The notes under the pieces are model-generated. The model searched no databases and was not told the DNA's origin. It worked only from the letters and a program-made list of their open reading frames with translations. Source: Alphaproteobacteria bacterium (GTDB lineage: Bacteria > Pseudomonadota > Alphaproteobacteria > UBA9219). From it: a stretch of DNA of 64,000 nucleotides. The DNA is taken from positions 1 through 64,000 of the forward strand of contig JAMFSS010000003.1 of NCBI GenBank assembly GCA_026225415.1, in the 5' to 3' direction. Made by a program: the position numbers and the translations under genes. Of this stretch, positions 16,653 to 25,400 are shown piece by piece (positions within the stretch are counted from its first letter, which is position 1; each line of letters begins with the position of its first letter).

Positions 16653-17155
16653 GGAAAAGCACATTCAACATTATTAAGTTTCCAGCCCGTATGTGTTTTG
16701 ACTAACGTATAAACGGCGAAATTTCTTTCTCGATCGTATGAGAAAGAGATCGTGGCATTATAGGGATTTTCTTTTTCTGTGTGATAAAAATAGGTGCCCA
16801 AATTATCCTGCGCACAAGTAATAGGGTTGTAATCAATACCACATAATTCACCCTCTATATAATGGCCGCCGCAATCACGTTGTACCAGCTGCCTTTCTTT
16901 ATAAGACATGCGAGCCAAGAATGAAGATGTGAAATAGGAAGCAAATTGTTGATCTTTTGTTGATTGGCGTTTTGGAATATTCAAAACAAAATCGGACATG
17001 TCCGTATCAGCATCCGCGAACTTCAAAAGGGCATCCAGCTGGGATTCAGCGGCTGTAGAAGCTGCATTATAAGTTTCTTGCGCCTCTGCATTCTGTACAC
17101 AGATGCTCAGGAAGAACACCAAAACGATAATATTTAAACAGTCGCGCAAAAACAT
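16649..17155 (-). CDS. Exported protein, putative periplasmic immunity to amidase toxin B
   Basis: A 168-residue protein with a Sec signal peptide (MFLRDCLNIIVLVFFLSICV, cut near NAEA). The mature part has four Cys that could form disulfides (RDCGG, ELCGID, ITCAQD, VECAF). I do not recognise the family. Amidase effectors are neutralised in the periplasm, so an exported partner next to toxin B fits. The two genes are convergent and share 4 bp at their stops. The ORF track extends far upstream; the ATG at 17155 is chosen for the signal peptide and the preceding ggaaatggg. Confidence 0.65.
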   Translation of the reverse strand: MFLRDCLNIIVLVFFLSICVQNAEAQETYNAASTAAESQLDALLKFADADTDMSDFVLNIPKRQSTKDQQFASYFTSSFLARMSYKERQLVQRDCGGHYIEGELCGIDYNPITCAQDNLGTYFYHTEKENPYNATISFSYDRERNFAVYTLVKTHTGWKLNNVECAFP

Positions 17156-17209
17156 AGGCCCATTTCCACATGCAGACAATTTCCTATAATTTAGCATATC
17201 AGGTAGATA

Positions 17210-17539
17210 ATGAAAACCGGTGATCTTCGCAAACAACTCGCGCTGCAATCCGAACAATCCACGCCCGATGGCGCGGGCGGATATGCGCTGGCATGGGTCA
17301 CGCTCGCCACATTCTGGGGCGATATCACGCCTTTGTCGGGCAATGAAATTTATACCTCCGGTCATCTGGAAGGGCATGTGACGCATAAAATAACCACGCG
17401 CTGGCGCACCGATCCGGCAATCACAACCGATATGCGTCTTGTCTATACCAACCGCGCCTTCAATATCCGCGCCGTTCTTAATGACGGCGAAAATAACCAA
17501 TGGGCGCACATTCTGGTGGAAGAAGGGGTGACGCAATGA
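17210..17539 (+). CDS. Head closure / head-tail joining protein (GTA g7-like)
   Basis: A 109-residue protein of the phage_H_T_join (head-tail adaptor) type: MKTGDLRKQLALQSEQSTPDGAGGYALAWVT is the usual start (L-R-x-x-ltlq...D-GG-W), followed by a compact beta barrel. It plugs the head after packaging. The ATG has an aggtag site. It overlaps the next gene by 4 bp. Confidence 0.87.
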   Translation: MKTGDLRKQLALQSEQSTPDGAGGYALAWVTLATFWGDITPLSGNEIYTSGHLEGHVTHKITTRWRTDPAITTDMRLVYTNRAFNIRAVLNDGENNQWAHILVEEGVTQ

Positions 17540-17946
17540 CCGACACCCTCTTCGCCACGCAACAATCCATTGCGGCAGTGCTGGCCGCCAGCGCGGAAAT
17601 GCAATCCATCATGGGCGCAACACCGCCTGTGTATGATCATGTGCCGCCGGGTGCCGTCTTTCCCTACATCGTTTTCGGCCCTACAAACCTTGCGCCCTAT
17701 GACACCAAAACCGAAATCGGTTTTGAACAAATCATCACGATTAATATCTGGTCGCGCTATCGCGGCGGCAAGGAAACCCGCGATATTTTTCAGGCGGTCT
17801 ATGACACGCTGCACCGCGCCACCTTCACAATAACCGGCCAAGTATTTTTATCGTGCGAGTTCCACAGTGCCGATTTTGGCCTGGATTCCGACGGCCTCAC
17901 CTATCACGCCGCCGTGCGTTTCAGCATCCTCACGCAAAGTACATGA
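17536..17946 (+). CDS. DUF3168 tail completion protein (GTA g8-like)
   Basis: A 136-residue DUF3168 protein, the tail terminator/completion ring of HK97-type phages and GTAs. Helical start (LFATQQSIAAVLAASAEM), YDHVPPGAVFPYIVFG, then IWSRYRGGKETRDIFQAVYDTLH. Coupled to the joining protein. In a standard GTA cluster the next gene would be the major tail protein, which is absent here. Confidence 0.87.
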   Translation: MTDTLFATQQSIAAVLAASAEMQSIMGATPPVYDHVPPGAVFPYIVFGPTNLAPYDTKTEIGFEQIITINIWSRYRGGKETRDIFQAVYDTLHRATFTITGQVFLSCEFHSADFGLDSDGLTYHAAVRFSILTQST

Positions 17947-17947
17947 C

Positions 17948-18355
17948 ATGAAAAAACATTTTTCTATCGACCAACTTTCAACCGCAACCCTGCGGCAAAC
18001 GCAAAGCCAGTCTGCCATGACGCGCCGCGACATCAATAAATTGCGCGACAGCATTTCCGGCCTGTCGCGCTCCATCCACGCGCCGGTTATCCGGCCTCTG
18101 CGCGGCGTTATCAAAGGCTCACGCACAAACCACAGCCCCTTGCTGTTCGCCGAAGCCGCCATCCTGACGCGCTATGCGATCAACAGCTATAACCAGAGTG
18201 GCAGTAGCAGTGGCGACGATGACGATGATGATGACTACTATTCGGATAATTCCACAAATAAAACAAGTAGCGCCGATTATCGTTTTTATAAAAGCGAAGG
18301 ACAGCTGGCCGGTAACACGCTCGGCAGATTGATACTGGGGCAACGTATCCGTTAA
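17948..18355 (+). CDS. Hypothetical phage protein, possible tape-measure remnant
   Basis: A 135-residue protein with a helical N-terminus (RDINKLRDSISGLSRSIH), an Ala-rich hydrophobic segment (SPLLFAEAAILTRYAINSY), then a Ser/Asp run of low complexity (seven Asp in a row) and a basic end. It is in the slot where a GTA would carry g9 to g11 (tail tube, chaperone, tape measure) but is much too short for a tape measure and does not look like a tail tube. Starts 1 bp after the DUF3168 stop. Confidence 0.5.
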   Translation: MKKHFSIDQLSTATLRQTQSQSAMTRRDINKLRDSISGLSRSIHAPVIRPLRGVIKGSRTNHSPLLFAEAAILTRYAINSYNQSGSSSGDDDDDDDYYSDNSTNKTSSADYRFYKSEGQLAGNTLGRLILGQRIR

Positions 18356-18366
18356 GTGAGGGATAT

Positions 18367-18933
18367 ATGACTTTGCAGACAAAGAGACAACAAATTCATA
18401 ACCGCGCTCGTGAATTGGCGACGCTATATTACAACAGCCGCGGCTATGTGCCTTTGCAGTTGAAACAAATCATAGAAGAGACCTCTTATGGTAAGGCAAG
18501 CTATAAATTTAACCCTAATCATGATCCAAGTAATGGCCAATTTACCTCTGGCTCTTCTACAGGAGTTATTGATGATCCACCGATACAACCGGTTTACCCA
18601 ATAGAAACAATTTTTGCTGGCTTAGCAGCTGGGCGTGTCTTTTCAATCATTAGAGCCATGGGTGGGGTGGACGAGGAGGCTTTGGCTGCTTCCGGCAGCA
18701 CTTATAATAGTGTTGCTAAATCCATCGAAGATTATCTTGGTGGAATACCAGACCGCGTCTTTCCTAATGAGGCGGGAGATACGATTATGATGAAAGATAA
18801 CAAGAAAATACGTTTCGATATTAATAATCCTGGAAACGATGATCCCCATTTTCATATCCAAGAACAAAATGAAAGTGGTAATTGGGTGGACGCAGGCGAC
18901 CAACATAGATATTATTTTCGAGATCAGGAATAA
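18367..18933 (+). CDS. Cargo toxin C: shared N-terminal domain plus H-rich toxin-like domain
   Basis: A 188-residue protein. The shared helical domain (IHNRARELATLYYNSRGYVP) is followed by linker KFNPNHDPSNGQFTSG at about residues 47-62. The linker DNA matches that of toxin A at 41 of 48 positions. The C-terminal domain ends KIRFDINNPGNDDPHFHIQE and HRYYFRDQE, with an HxH pair and a late His-Arg-Tyr like nuclease-type polymorphic toxin tips. I cannot name the toxin type. A small gene follows 4 bp after its stop. AT-rich. Confidence 0.68.
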   Translation: MTLQTKRQQIHNRARELATLYYNSRGYVPLQLKQIIEETSYGKASYKFNPNHDPSNGQFTSGSSTGVIDDPPIQPVYPIETIFAGLAAGRVFSIIRAMGGVDEEALAASGSTYNSVAKSIEDYLGGIPDRVFPNEAGDTIMMKDNKKIRFDINNPGNDDPHFHIQEQNESGNWVDAGDQHRYYFRDQE

Positions 18934-18937
18934 ATAA

Positions 18938-19333
18938 ATGAAACAACTCGTTCAAATCAAAAAAATGACCTCTTTGCGTTTCGTTATCCAATATGACGAG
19001 AAAGCCGGATATTATCTATACGCTTATTTGGGCGACTTTAATCTCACAGATGATTTGCAGGATAATTTCACTCAAATTGCAAATCAGGCGTTTCAAGAAT
19101 ATGACATCCCTATTCAGTCTTGGGTTCAAACACCAGCAGACCCGACAAAGTGGACTACATCTTATATGCCAATCCAGCCTCTTTCTTTTGTAATTGAACA
19201 GGAAGCAGAGCAAATAAATTTAGTTATTTATCGAGGCCAGAATCCAATATATCAGCGAAGCAAGAAAACAATTGAGGATGTAAAAAAATTTGCTTCTGAA
19301 AAATTTGATATACAATCAGAAGCTTGGGGTTAG
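18938..19333 (+). CDS. Small cytosolic protein, putative immunity to toxin C
   Basis: A 131-residue soluble protein, rich in Gln and aromatic residues, starting 4 bp after the toxin C stop. No signal peptide or membrane helix, so it would act in the cytosol, which would fit a nuclease toxin. No family recognised. The immunity role comes from position and the AT-rich composition shared with the toxin gene. Confidence 0.55.
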   Translation: MKQLVQIKKMTSLRFVIQYDEKAGYYLYAYLGDFNLTDDLQDNFTQIANQAFQEYDIPIQSWVQTPADPTKWTTSYMPIQPLSFVIEQEAEQINLVIYRGQNPIYQRSKKTIEDVKKFASEKFDIQSEAWG

Positions 19334-19367
19334 TTATTATCTCACCAGTAGTGGGGGGTGTGTTTTT

Positions 19368-19916
19368 GTGTTTCGCCTATTTTTGCTTTTAGCTTTCACA
19401 ATTATCTTATCGGCCTGTGCATCAACACCCGAACGGGTCGTGATGCAACGCGAACCGCTTCCTCTATCTCAACCGGAAAGCATAGATAAAAAAGATTATA
19501 ATTCTTTTCTTTTGGCCTATCATCAAAGCGTGTTTGATCTTCTGGAATTCGTCAAAACACAACCCCAGAAGCAGGGTAAAGAAATACATTTTTTGATATT
19601 AGAAAATCCACATGAACGATATGTGCAATGCTTCTTGGATGAAAATGATGCCCAAGCCGATTGCGAAGTGGATTCCGGCCTTTGGCGCAAAAAACATGCA
19701 GGCTTGTCACGTAAAGCGCGACATTTTCTGGCGCGACAGGATTTTACGATTAAAGAACATCCCGGAAATTATCAACGTGATATTGATAACGCTGACAGCC
19801 CACAAGGGCTGTGGAATATTTCTGATTTAATGCTCGAACTACTCTATCGCACTTATGGTGCGCATATCGGTGATGTTAAAGCCGTTTATCCTGTGTGGGC
19901 ATCGACCCAAGAGTAA
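19368..19916 (+). CDS. Lipoprotein of unknown function in the toxin C cassette
   Basis: A 182-residue lipoprotein from a GTG start behind a gtgggggg site: a short signal peptide ends in the lipobox LSAC. The ORF track start (19290) would overlap the previous gene and put 26 residues before the signal peptide. The mature part is charged and helical, with Cys in CFLDENDAQADC. Family not recognised. It could be a second immunity protein for an envelope-targeting toxin, or a particle-associated protein. Confidence 0.55.
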   Translation: MFRLFLLLAFTIILSACASTPERVVMQREPLPLSQPESIDKKDYNSFLLAYHQSVFDLLEFVKTQPQKQGKEIHFLILENPHERYVQCFLDENDAQADCEVDSGLWRKKHAGLSRKARHFLARQDFTIKEHPGNYQRDIDNADSPQGLWNISDLMLELLYRTYGAHIGDVKAVYPVWASTQE

Positions 19917-19946
19917 CAGGCTAACTATACCCTTTAAAGGTTCCCC

Positions 19947-20573
19947 ATGTCCTTCGATGAAATCGAAATTCCTTTGCGCGTCGGTTTCGGCTCCAAAGGC
20001 GGGCCGAATTTTTCGACCGAAATAATCGTGATCGACAGCGGTTACGAACGCCGCAACCAGAACTGGGCACAGGCGCGGCGCGTTTACGATGCGCGTTCGG
20101 GCGTGCGCTCCGCCACCGATGCTGCCGGTTTGCTCAATTTCTTTCATGCCCGCGCCGGCCGCGCGCGCGGGTTCCGGTTAAAGGATTGGAGCGATTATTC
20201 AAGCGCCGCAGATAATATCTCAACACCCGCATTCGCCGACCAGACAATCGCCACAGGCGACGGCGCAACGGTAACGTTTCAACTGGTAAAAAATTACAGC
20301 AGCGGCGGCATAACCCACACGCGCGCCATCAACAAACCCGTGGCGGGCAGCCTCGTTATCGGCGTGAATGGAACGCCGCTTTCAAGCGGGTGGAGCATAG
20401 ACATAACAACAGGTTTGATGACATTCGCAACCGCGCCCGCATCGGGGCAAAATATCACGGCGGGATTTTTGTTTGATGTGCCGGTGCGCTTCGATACCGA
20501 CTATCTGTCGCTGTCGGCGGAAAATTACGCGGCCTATCAAACCGATATCCCGATTGTCGAATTGCGGGTTTAA
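19947..20573 (+). CDS. DUF2460 distal tail protein (GTA g12-like)
   Basis: A 208-residue DUF2460/TIGR02217 protein, the distal tail ring below the tail tube in GTAs. FDEIEIPLRVGFGSKGGP, the YERRNQNWAQARRVYDA block and FHARAGRARGFRLKDWSDY are diagnostic. Its usual upstream partners (tail tube and tape measure) are missing, and the toxin C cassette lies there instead. Confidence 0.92.
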   Translation: MSFDEIEIPLRVGFGSKGGPNFSTEIIVIDSGYERRNQNWAQARRVYDARSGVRSATDAAGLLNFFHARAGRARGFRLKDWSDYSSAADNISTPAFADQTIATGDGATVTFQLVKNYSSGGITHTRAINKPVAGSLVIGVNGTPLSSGWSIDITTGLMTFATAPASGQNITAGFLFDVPVRFDTDYLSLSAENYAAYQTDIPIVELRV

Positions 20574-20887
20574 TTGTGGAAGTACTCCCGGAGGAATACT
20601 GGATAATGTCTCGTGCTGCGGGAAGGGAGAGCCTCGCTTTGTGTGGCGTTTGCGGCGGCTTTTAAACATTCAATGGCTGCATTCACGCTGTTTAAGGCCA
20701 GATCATAACCAGCAGGGCTTCCAAACATTTCAATATCAACGGCGGCGCGGTTCAAAGTATCCAAATCATATCCGCCTTCTTGATATCCCTTTTCATTTTC
20801 TGCCGGAAGAACGCCAACAACGGTATCGACGACAAAACCATCATTCTGTTTATTAGCAATGATTTTAAATGAACCTTTTTCTCTCAT
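20570..20887 (-). CDS. Small hypothetical protein, antisense to the structural genes
   Basis: A 105-residue soluble protein with an aaggacagg site before its ATG. The middle part (DLALNSVNAAIECLKAAAN) is helical. It overlaps the stop of the DUF2460 gene by 4 bp on the opposite strand. No family recognised. With 15038 it is one of two unexplained minus-strand insertions between tail or head genes. Confidence 0.5.
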   Translation of the reverse strand: MREKGSFKIIANKQNDGFVVDTVVGVLPAENEKGYQEGGYDLDTLNRAAVDIEMFGSPAGYDLALNSVNAAIECLKAAANATQSEALPSRSTRHYPVFLREYFHN

Positions 20888-20987
20888 AACCTGTCCTTAT
20901 ATTTCGCGCTTTGTGACGTTTGTTATCACGAAATTTCCTGCCGCCAAAGCCGAACAATAGTTTCATCGGTAAAATAGGTTAATTTGC

Positions 20988-21830
20988 ATGAAAACCCTTT
21001 CAACCGCCTTGCAATCGCATTTATCGGGCGAGCTGACAACGCTTGCCTATCTGGTCAAACTCACACGCGCCGATGGCATTATTAAGGCGTTCACGACGCA
21101 TGATCAGAACATCACCATCGCGGGCGCAACCTATCTGGCCGACGGCGCCTTGACGCCCAGCGCGATTGAAACCCGCGCCGGATTGGCGGTCGATAATCTG
21201 GAAATCACCGGCATGTTGGACAGCGCGGATATCACAGACGCCGATATCGCCAACGGTTTGTATGATGATGCGCGCGTCGATGTCTATGCCTGCAACTGGG
21301 CCGATATCACGCAAGGCGTGATGCAATTGCGGCGCGGCTGGTTGGGGCAGGTGACGCGCGCCACTACCTCTTATGTCGCCGAACTGCGCGGGCTGCATGA
21401 TCTGCTACAACGGCCTGTCGGCGATTATTACACGCCCGAATGCCGGTTCGATCTGGGCGATACCAATTGTGGCATCAATATCGCCGCGCAAACGGTAACC
21501 GGAAGCGTAACGGCGATAATCGACAATGCCAATTTCACCGACAATGCGCAAAGCGCCGCAACGGGTGTTTATAATTATGGCAAATTAACATGGCAAACCG
21601 GATTGAACGCAGGCCAAAGCATGGAAGTCAAAACATGGGATGGTGCCCTGCAGAATTTTACTTTGTGGCTGCCAATGCCGAGCGCGATTCAGGTCGGCGA
21701 TACCTACATGGTCTATCCCGGTTGCGATAAAAGATTCACCACCTGCCAAAGCACATTTAGCAACGCCCCGAATTTTGGCGGATTCCCCTATATCCCCGGC
21801 GTCGGCAACATCCTTCAATATCCAACATAA
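20988..21830 (+). CDS. DUF2163 tail hub protein (GTA g13-like)
   Basis: A 280-residue protein of the DUF2163 / phage_BR0599 group, the baseplate hub in GTAs. The blocks LAYLVKLTRADG, FTTHDQNITIAGATYL, WLGQVTRATTSYVAELRGL and the Cys-containing ends (YTPECRFDLGDTNCGI, YPGCDKRFTTCQSTFSNAPNFGGFPYIPG) are all present. Such Cys-rich ends bind an iron-sulfur cluster in related hubs. Order g12-g13-g14-g15 is conserved here. Confidence 0.92.
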   Translation: MKTLSTALQSHLSGELTTLAYLVKLTRADGIIKAFTTHDQNITIAGATYLADGALTPSAIETRAGLAVDNLEITGMLDSADITDADIANGLYDDARVDVYACNWADITQGVMQLRRGWLGQVTRATTSYVAELRGLHDLLQRPVGDYYTPECRFDLGDTNCGINIAAQTVTGSVTAIIDNANFTDNAQSAATGVYNYGKLTWQTGLNAGQSMEVKTWDGALQNFTLWLPMPSAIQVGDTYMVYPGCDKRFTTCQSTFSNAPNFGGFPYIPGVGNILQYPT

Positions 21831-21893
21831 AAAAGCGCGATGTTCGACTCAACATCCGGATTTTTCGCGTCTTAAACGGCAAATGATTTTCTT

Positions 21894-22295
21894 ATGAAGA
21901 ATAATCCTGAAATCATGATTGCCGTAGCCCGCGATTGCATTGGCACACCCTTTCATCATCAAGGGCGCTTGCCGCATGTCGGGTTGGATTGCATCGGGTT
22001 GGCCATCATCGCGTTACGTGCCACGGGCATGAAAATAACCGACCGCACCGATTATGGCCGCCGCCCCGATGGCACAAGTTTGGTGCAGGCGTTGCTCGCG
22101 CATGGCGCGGAACAAACCGACACGATCAAGGCCGGTGATATTCTGTTGTTCCGTTATGACGGGCATCCGCAACATGTCGCGCTGGCGACTTCGCCTGCCA
22201 CGCTCATCCACGCCTTTGCCCCCGCGGGCAAAGTGGTGGAAACGAGTATGGGTGATTATTGGCGCCGCCGTTTAACCGGCATTTATCGTTTTTAA
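21894..22295 (+). CDS. NlpC/P60 family tail-associated peptidase (GTA g14-like)
   Basis: A 133-residue NlpC/P60 cysteine peptidase that helps tail tips cross the cell wall. The catalytic Cys is in GLDCIGLAI, the His in HPQHVALAT, with a further His in LIHAF. Short and signal-free, as in GTA clusters. It differs in sequence and context from the amidase at 16059. Confidence 0.9.
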   Translation: MKNNPEIMIAVARDCIGTPFHHQGRLPHVGLDCIGLAIIALRATGMKITDRTDYGRRPDGTSLVQALLAHGAEQTDTIKAGDILLFRYDGHPQHVALATSPATLIHAFAPAGKVVETSMGDYWRRRLTGIYRF

Positions 22296-22300
22296 TAGAA

Positions 22301-22394
22301 GAACGGGGAAGACGACGAGAAAAAAGGGGAGAGAAGAGGAGAGAACAAATTTCTCGCCTTTCTCTCTGTCTTCCCTTGTCTTCTTTCCCCATTC
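22301..22394. repeat. Purine/pyrimidine inverted repeat P3
   Basis: An imperfect hairpin with arms of about 45 nt: purine-rich gaacggggaagacgacgaga onward, and a pyrimidine-rich mirror ending ttgtcttctttccccattc. It fills most of the gap between the peptidase and tail-tip genes. The ORF track reads through it, but the long tail gene most likely starts after it. Confidence 0.65.
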
Positions 22395-22420
22395 TTCCTT
22401 TCTCTTGCCCCCTCCTTCAC

Positions 22421-25400
22421 ATGGCTTCTGTTGTTCTCCGTTCCGCTGGCGCTGCCGTCGGCAATGCCTTCATGCCCGGCATTGGCGGCGCTTTGTTCGG
22501 CACGCTGGCCGGCAGTCTTGGTGGCATGATCGACAGCAAGCTGGGGCTCGGCACAACAGTCACCGGCCCACGGTTGGAGAATCTGTCGGTTCAGGATTCA
22601 CGTTACGGCGCGGGCATCCCGATTATTTACGGCAATGCGCGGGTGGCGGGCAATGTTATCTGGTCGACCGACCTGATCGAAACACAGCATAACACATCCG
22701 TCGGCGGCAAAGGCGGCGGCAGTTCCGGCGTCAGCGAAACAACCTATACCTACAGCACGCATTGCGCGGTCGGCATTTGCGCGGGCCCCATCGCCGCTAT
22801 CAACACCATCTGGGCCGACAGCACCATCATATATCAAAGCGGTATCTGGTCATCTGGCATTTTCGATAATGTCACAATCTATACCGGTAACGCGGGACAA
22901 ATGCCCGATGCGTTTATGCAATCCATCCTTGGCGCGGGCAATGTGCCCGGCTATCAAAATCTGGCCTATATCGTTTTCGATAATCTGCAATTATCCAATT
23001 TCGGCAATCGTCTGCCTAACCTGACATTTGAAATCGGCGCGGCGTCTGTCACCACCAACCCCGTCATGCTGGGCAGCGTCGATGCGGGCATATCGCAACG
23101 CGCCGCAACTATCCAAAGCGGCACCATGATGCCACTTGTGTTGCAGGCCAGCGGTGCAGACACGAAAACTATTCTGGTTGGCGGCTATGTGACCACAGGC
23201 AGCACCAGTGTTTTTAAAGCCGAAATTTATGACGTCACCGAAAACACGCCGGTACAGATTAATAGTATCAGCAGCGCATCCTTCGCCGCATCATCCATTG
23301 CGGATACATCATGGGCGCTGTCACCCGATGGGCGCTTTGTCGCGCTGTATGCGCTTACTTCCACCAATCCTTCGCATTTCTTTGTTTTGTACGACACGCA
23401 AACGTCAAGTTTTGGCGCGATATACAGCGTTAATCTGACAATCCCCGCGACCATCAAGCAAATCGCCTGGGTCGATGCCCAGCATTTTGTGGTGGATGAT
23501 GTTGTCGGCGGCATCCGCGGGTTGCACAGTTTCGCCCGCGCCGGTTCCGGTATTATCGATCTGGGTTTCACCGCGGTATGGGGTAATTCGACCACCATCA
23601 AACCCTTTTATGGCGCGCAATTTACGCCTTATGCCGGCGGGCTTCTGGCCTATGGCTGGGTCACGACTTCGCCCAACATTCTCACGTTACAGGCGCGAAG
23701 TGTAATATGGCGAAACAATGCGCTTTCGCTCGGCGCGGCCTATACGGTTTTGGCAAGTCTGGCGTTGGGAACGGGCAGCAGCCCGCATGCGCATTTCGTG
23801 CAAACCGCCAGCGCCGAATACACGCTTGTGTACGGCGACGCCGAAGATTACCGCATGGTATCGTTCGAACCCACAGCGTCATCGGCCAGCATCACGCGCC
23901 CGTGGCAGATTTTTACGATCAGTTTTATCACAGGCACCACACAATTTCCGGTTTTTTATGGTGACCGGTTGTTGATGGCGCAACGCCCCGCATTCGGAAA
24001 TAATTATTTAATATCCGAAGTCACGCTGGGCAGCGGCAGTTTTACGCTCAGTGTTGATTCAGCCGTGGTAACAGGTGTGGCGAGTGAAATTGATTTCTGT
24101 GCGGCACGGTTGGACGATGCGCGGTTGCTCCTTATGGGGTCGGGCGGCATCGGTTACGATATTGGCCAGCTTTGTATTATTGAACGTAATGCCAATGGCA
24201 GTATTGCCGCGATACTGGCCGATATTCTCAACCGCGCCGGTTATGCGGCGGGTGATTATGATGTGTCGGCGCTATCGACCTGTTTGATTCAGGGTTACGT
24301 GTTGCAAGACCCGATGAGCGCGCGTGGCGCGATCGAACCGTTGCAGGCCTTCACTCCGTTCGATCTGGTGGAAACAAACGCGCAATTATTGGCGGTGTTG
24401 CGCGGTGGAAATGCCATTGCCACGGTGCCATCCACCGAATGGCGGGCCGCGACTGACAGCCAGACGCCGCCGCCCGCCTTGGAAATTACGCGGGCACAGG
24501 AAATGGATTTACCGCGCGAAGTGGATGTTGATGTTATCGACCCATCGCGCAATTTCGAAGTCAACACCCAACGCGCGCGGCGCATCGCGACTTCGGCGCG
24601 GTCGGTACAGAAATTCGCGTTGCCCGTTGTGTGCGACGCCGACACCGCCAAACAAATAGCCGAAGCGCGGCTCTATACCGCATGGGCGGAACGTGATCTG
24701 GTGAAGCTCAGCCTGTCGCGGGCATGGCTCGCGCTCGATCCATCCGATGTGATTGATTTATCCAACGGCAATTTACTGCGCATCGCTTCTGTCACCCAAT
24801 CGGGCGGGTTGTTGCAACTGGAAGGTTTTTACAGCTATGGCGTAAGTTTAAACAGCGCGGCATCCGCCGATGGCGGGCAGGCAGTTATTGTTACGACCAA
24901 TCTGCCGGTGCCGTCCATTTTATACATGTTGGATGTTCCATTGCTGCAAAACAGCGATGACCAGCCGGGCGTTTACGTCGCGGTCACAGGCATGTCGGGG
25001 TGGAAAGGCGCGTCAGTTATGCGTTCCAGCGATGGCGTAACTTATAATACGATAACGTCTTTGTCGGTAGCCGCGACTTCCGGCATTGCCGCGAGCGTTT
25101 TGGCCAACGGTTCCGCGCTTTATCCCGACAATGCCAACACGGTCAATGTGCAAGTGGCGCAAGGCACACTGTTCAGTTGCAGCTGGATAGATTTAACCAA
25201 CGGCGCCAATGCGGCTTTGCTGGGCACCGAAATTATCCAGTTCCAAACGGCGACAGTGATCGGCCCCGGCCTTTACACGCTGGGCAATTTGCTGCGCGGG
25301 CGGCGCGGCACCGAAGCCGCGACCGGCACGCATGTTTTGGGTGAAAATTTTGTGTTGTTGCAATCGGGCGCGGTCGATTTTGTGCCCGATATTCTTTCCG

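Noticed and set aside
16649-17536. Full 295-residue ORF with the immunity candidate at its end
   Set aside because: The first 127 residues overlap the head-tail joining gene and precede a signal peptide; the gene is taken from 17155.
22259-22420. N-terminal extension of the tail-tip ORF
   Set aside because: Starts at TTG inside the peptidase gene and reads through a purine/pyrimidine hairpin; family start is at 22421.
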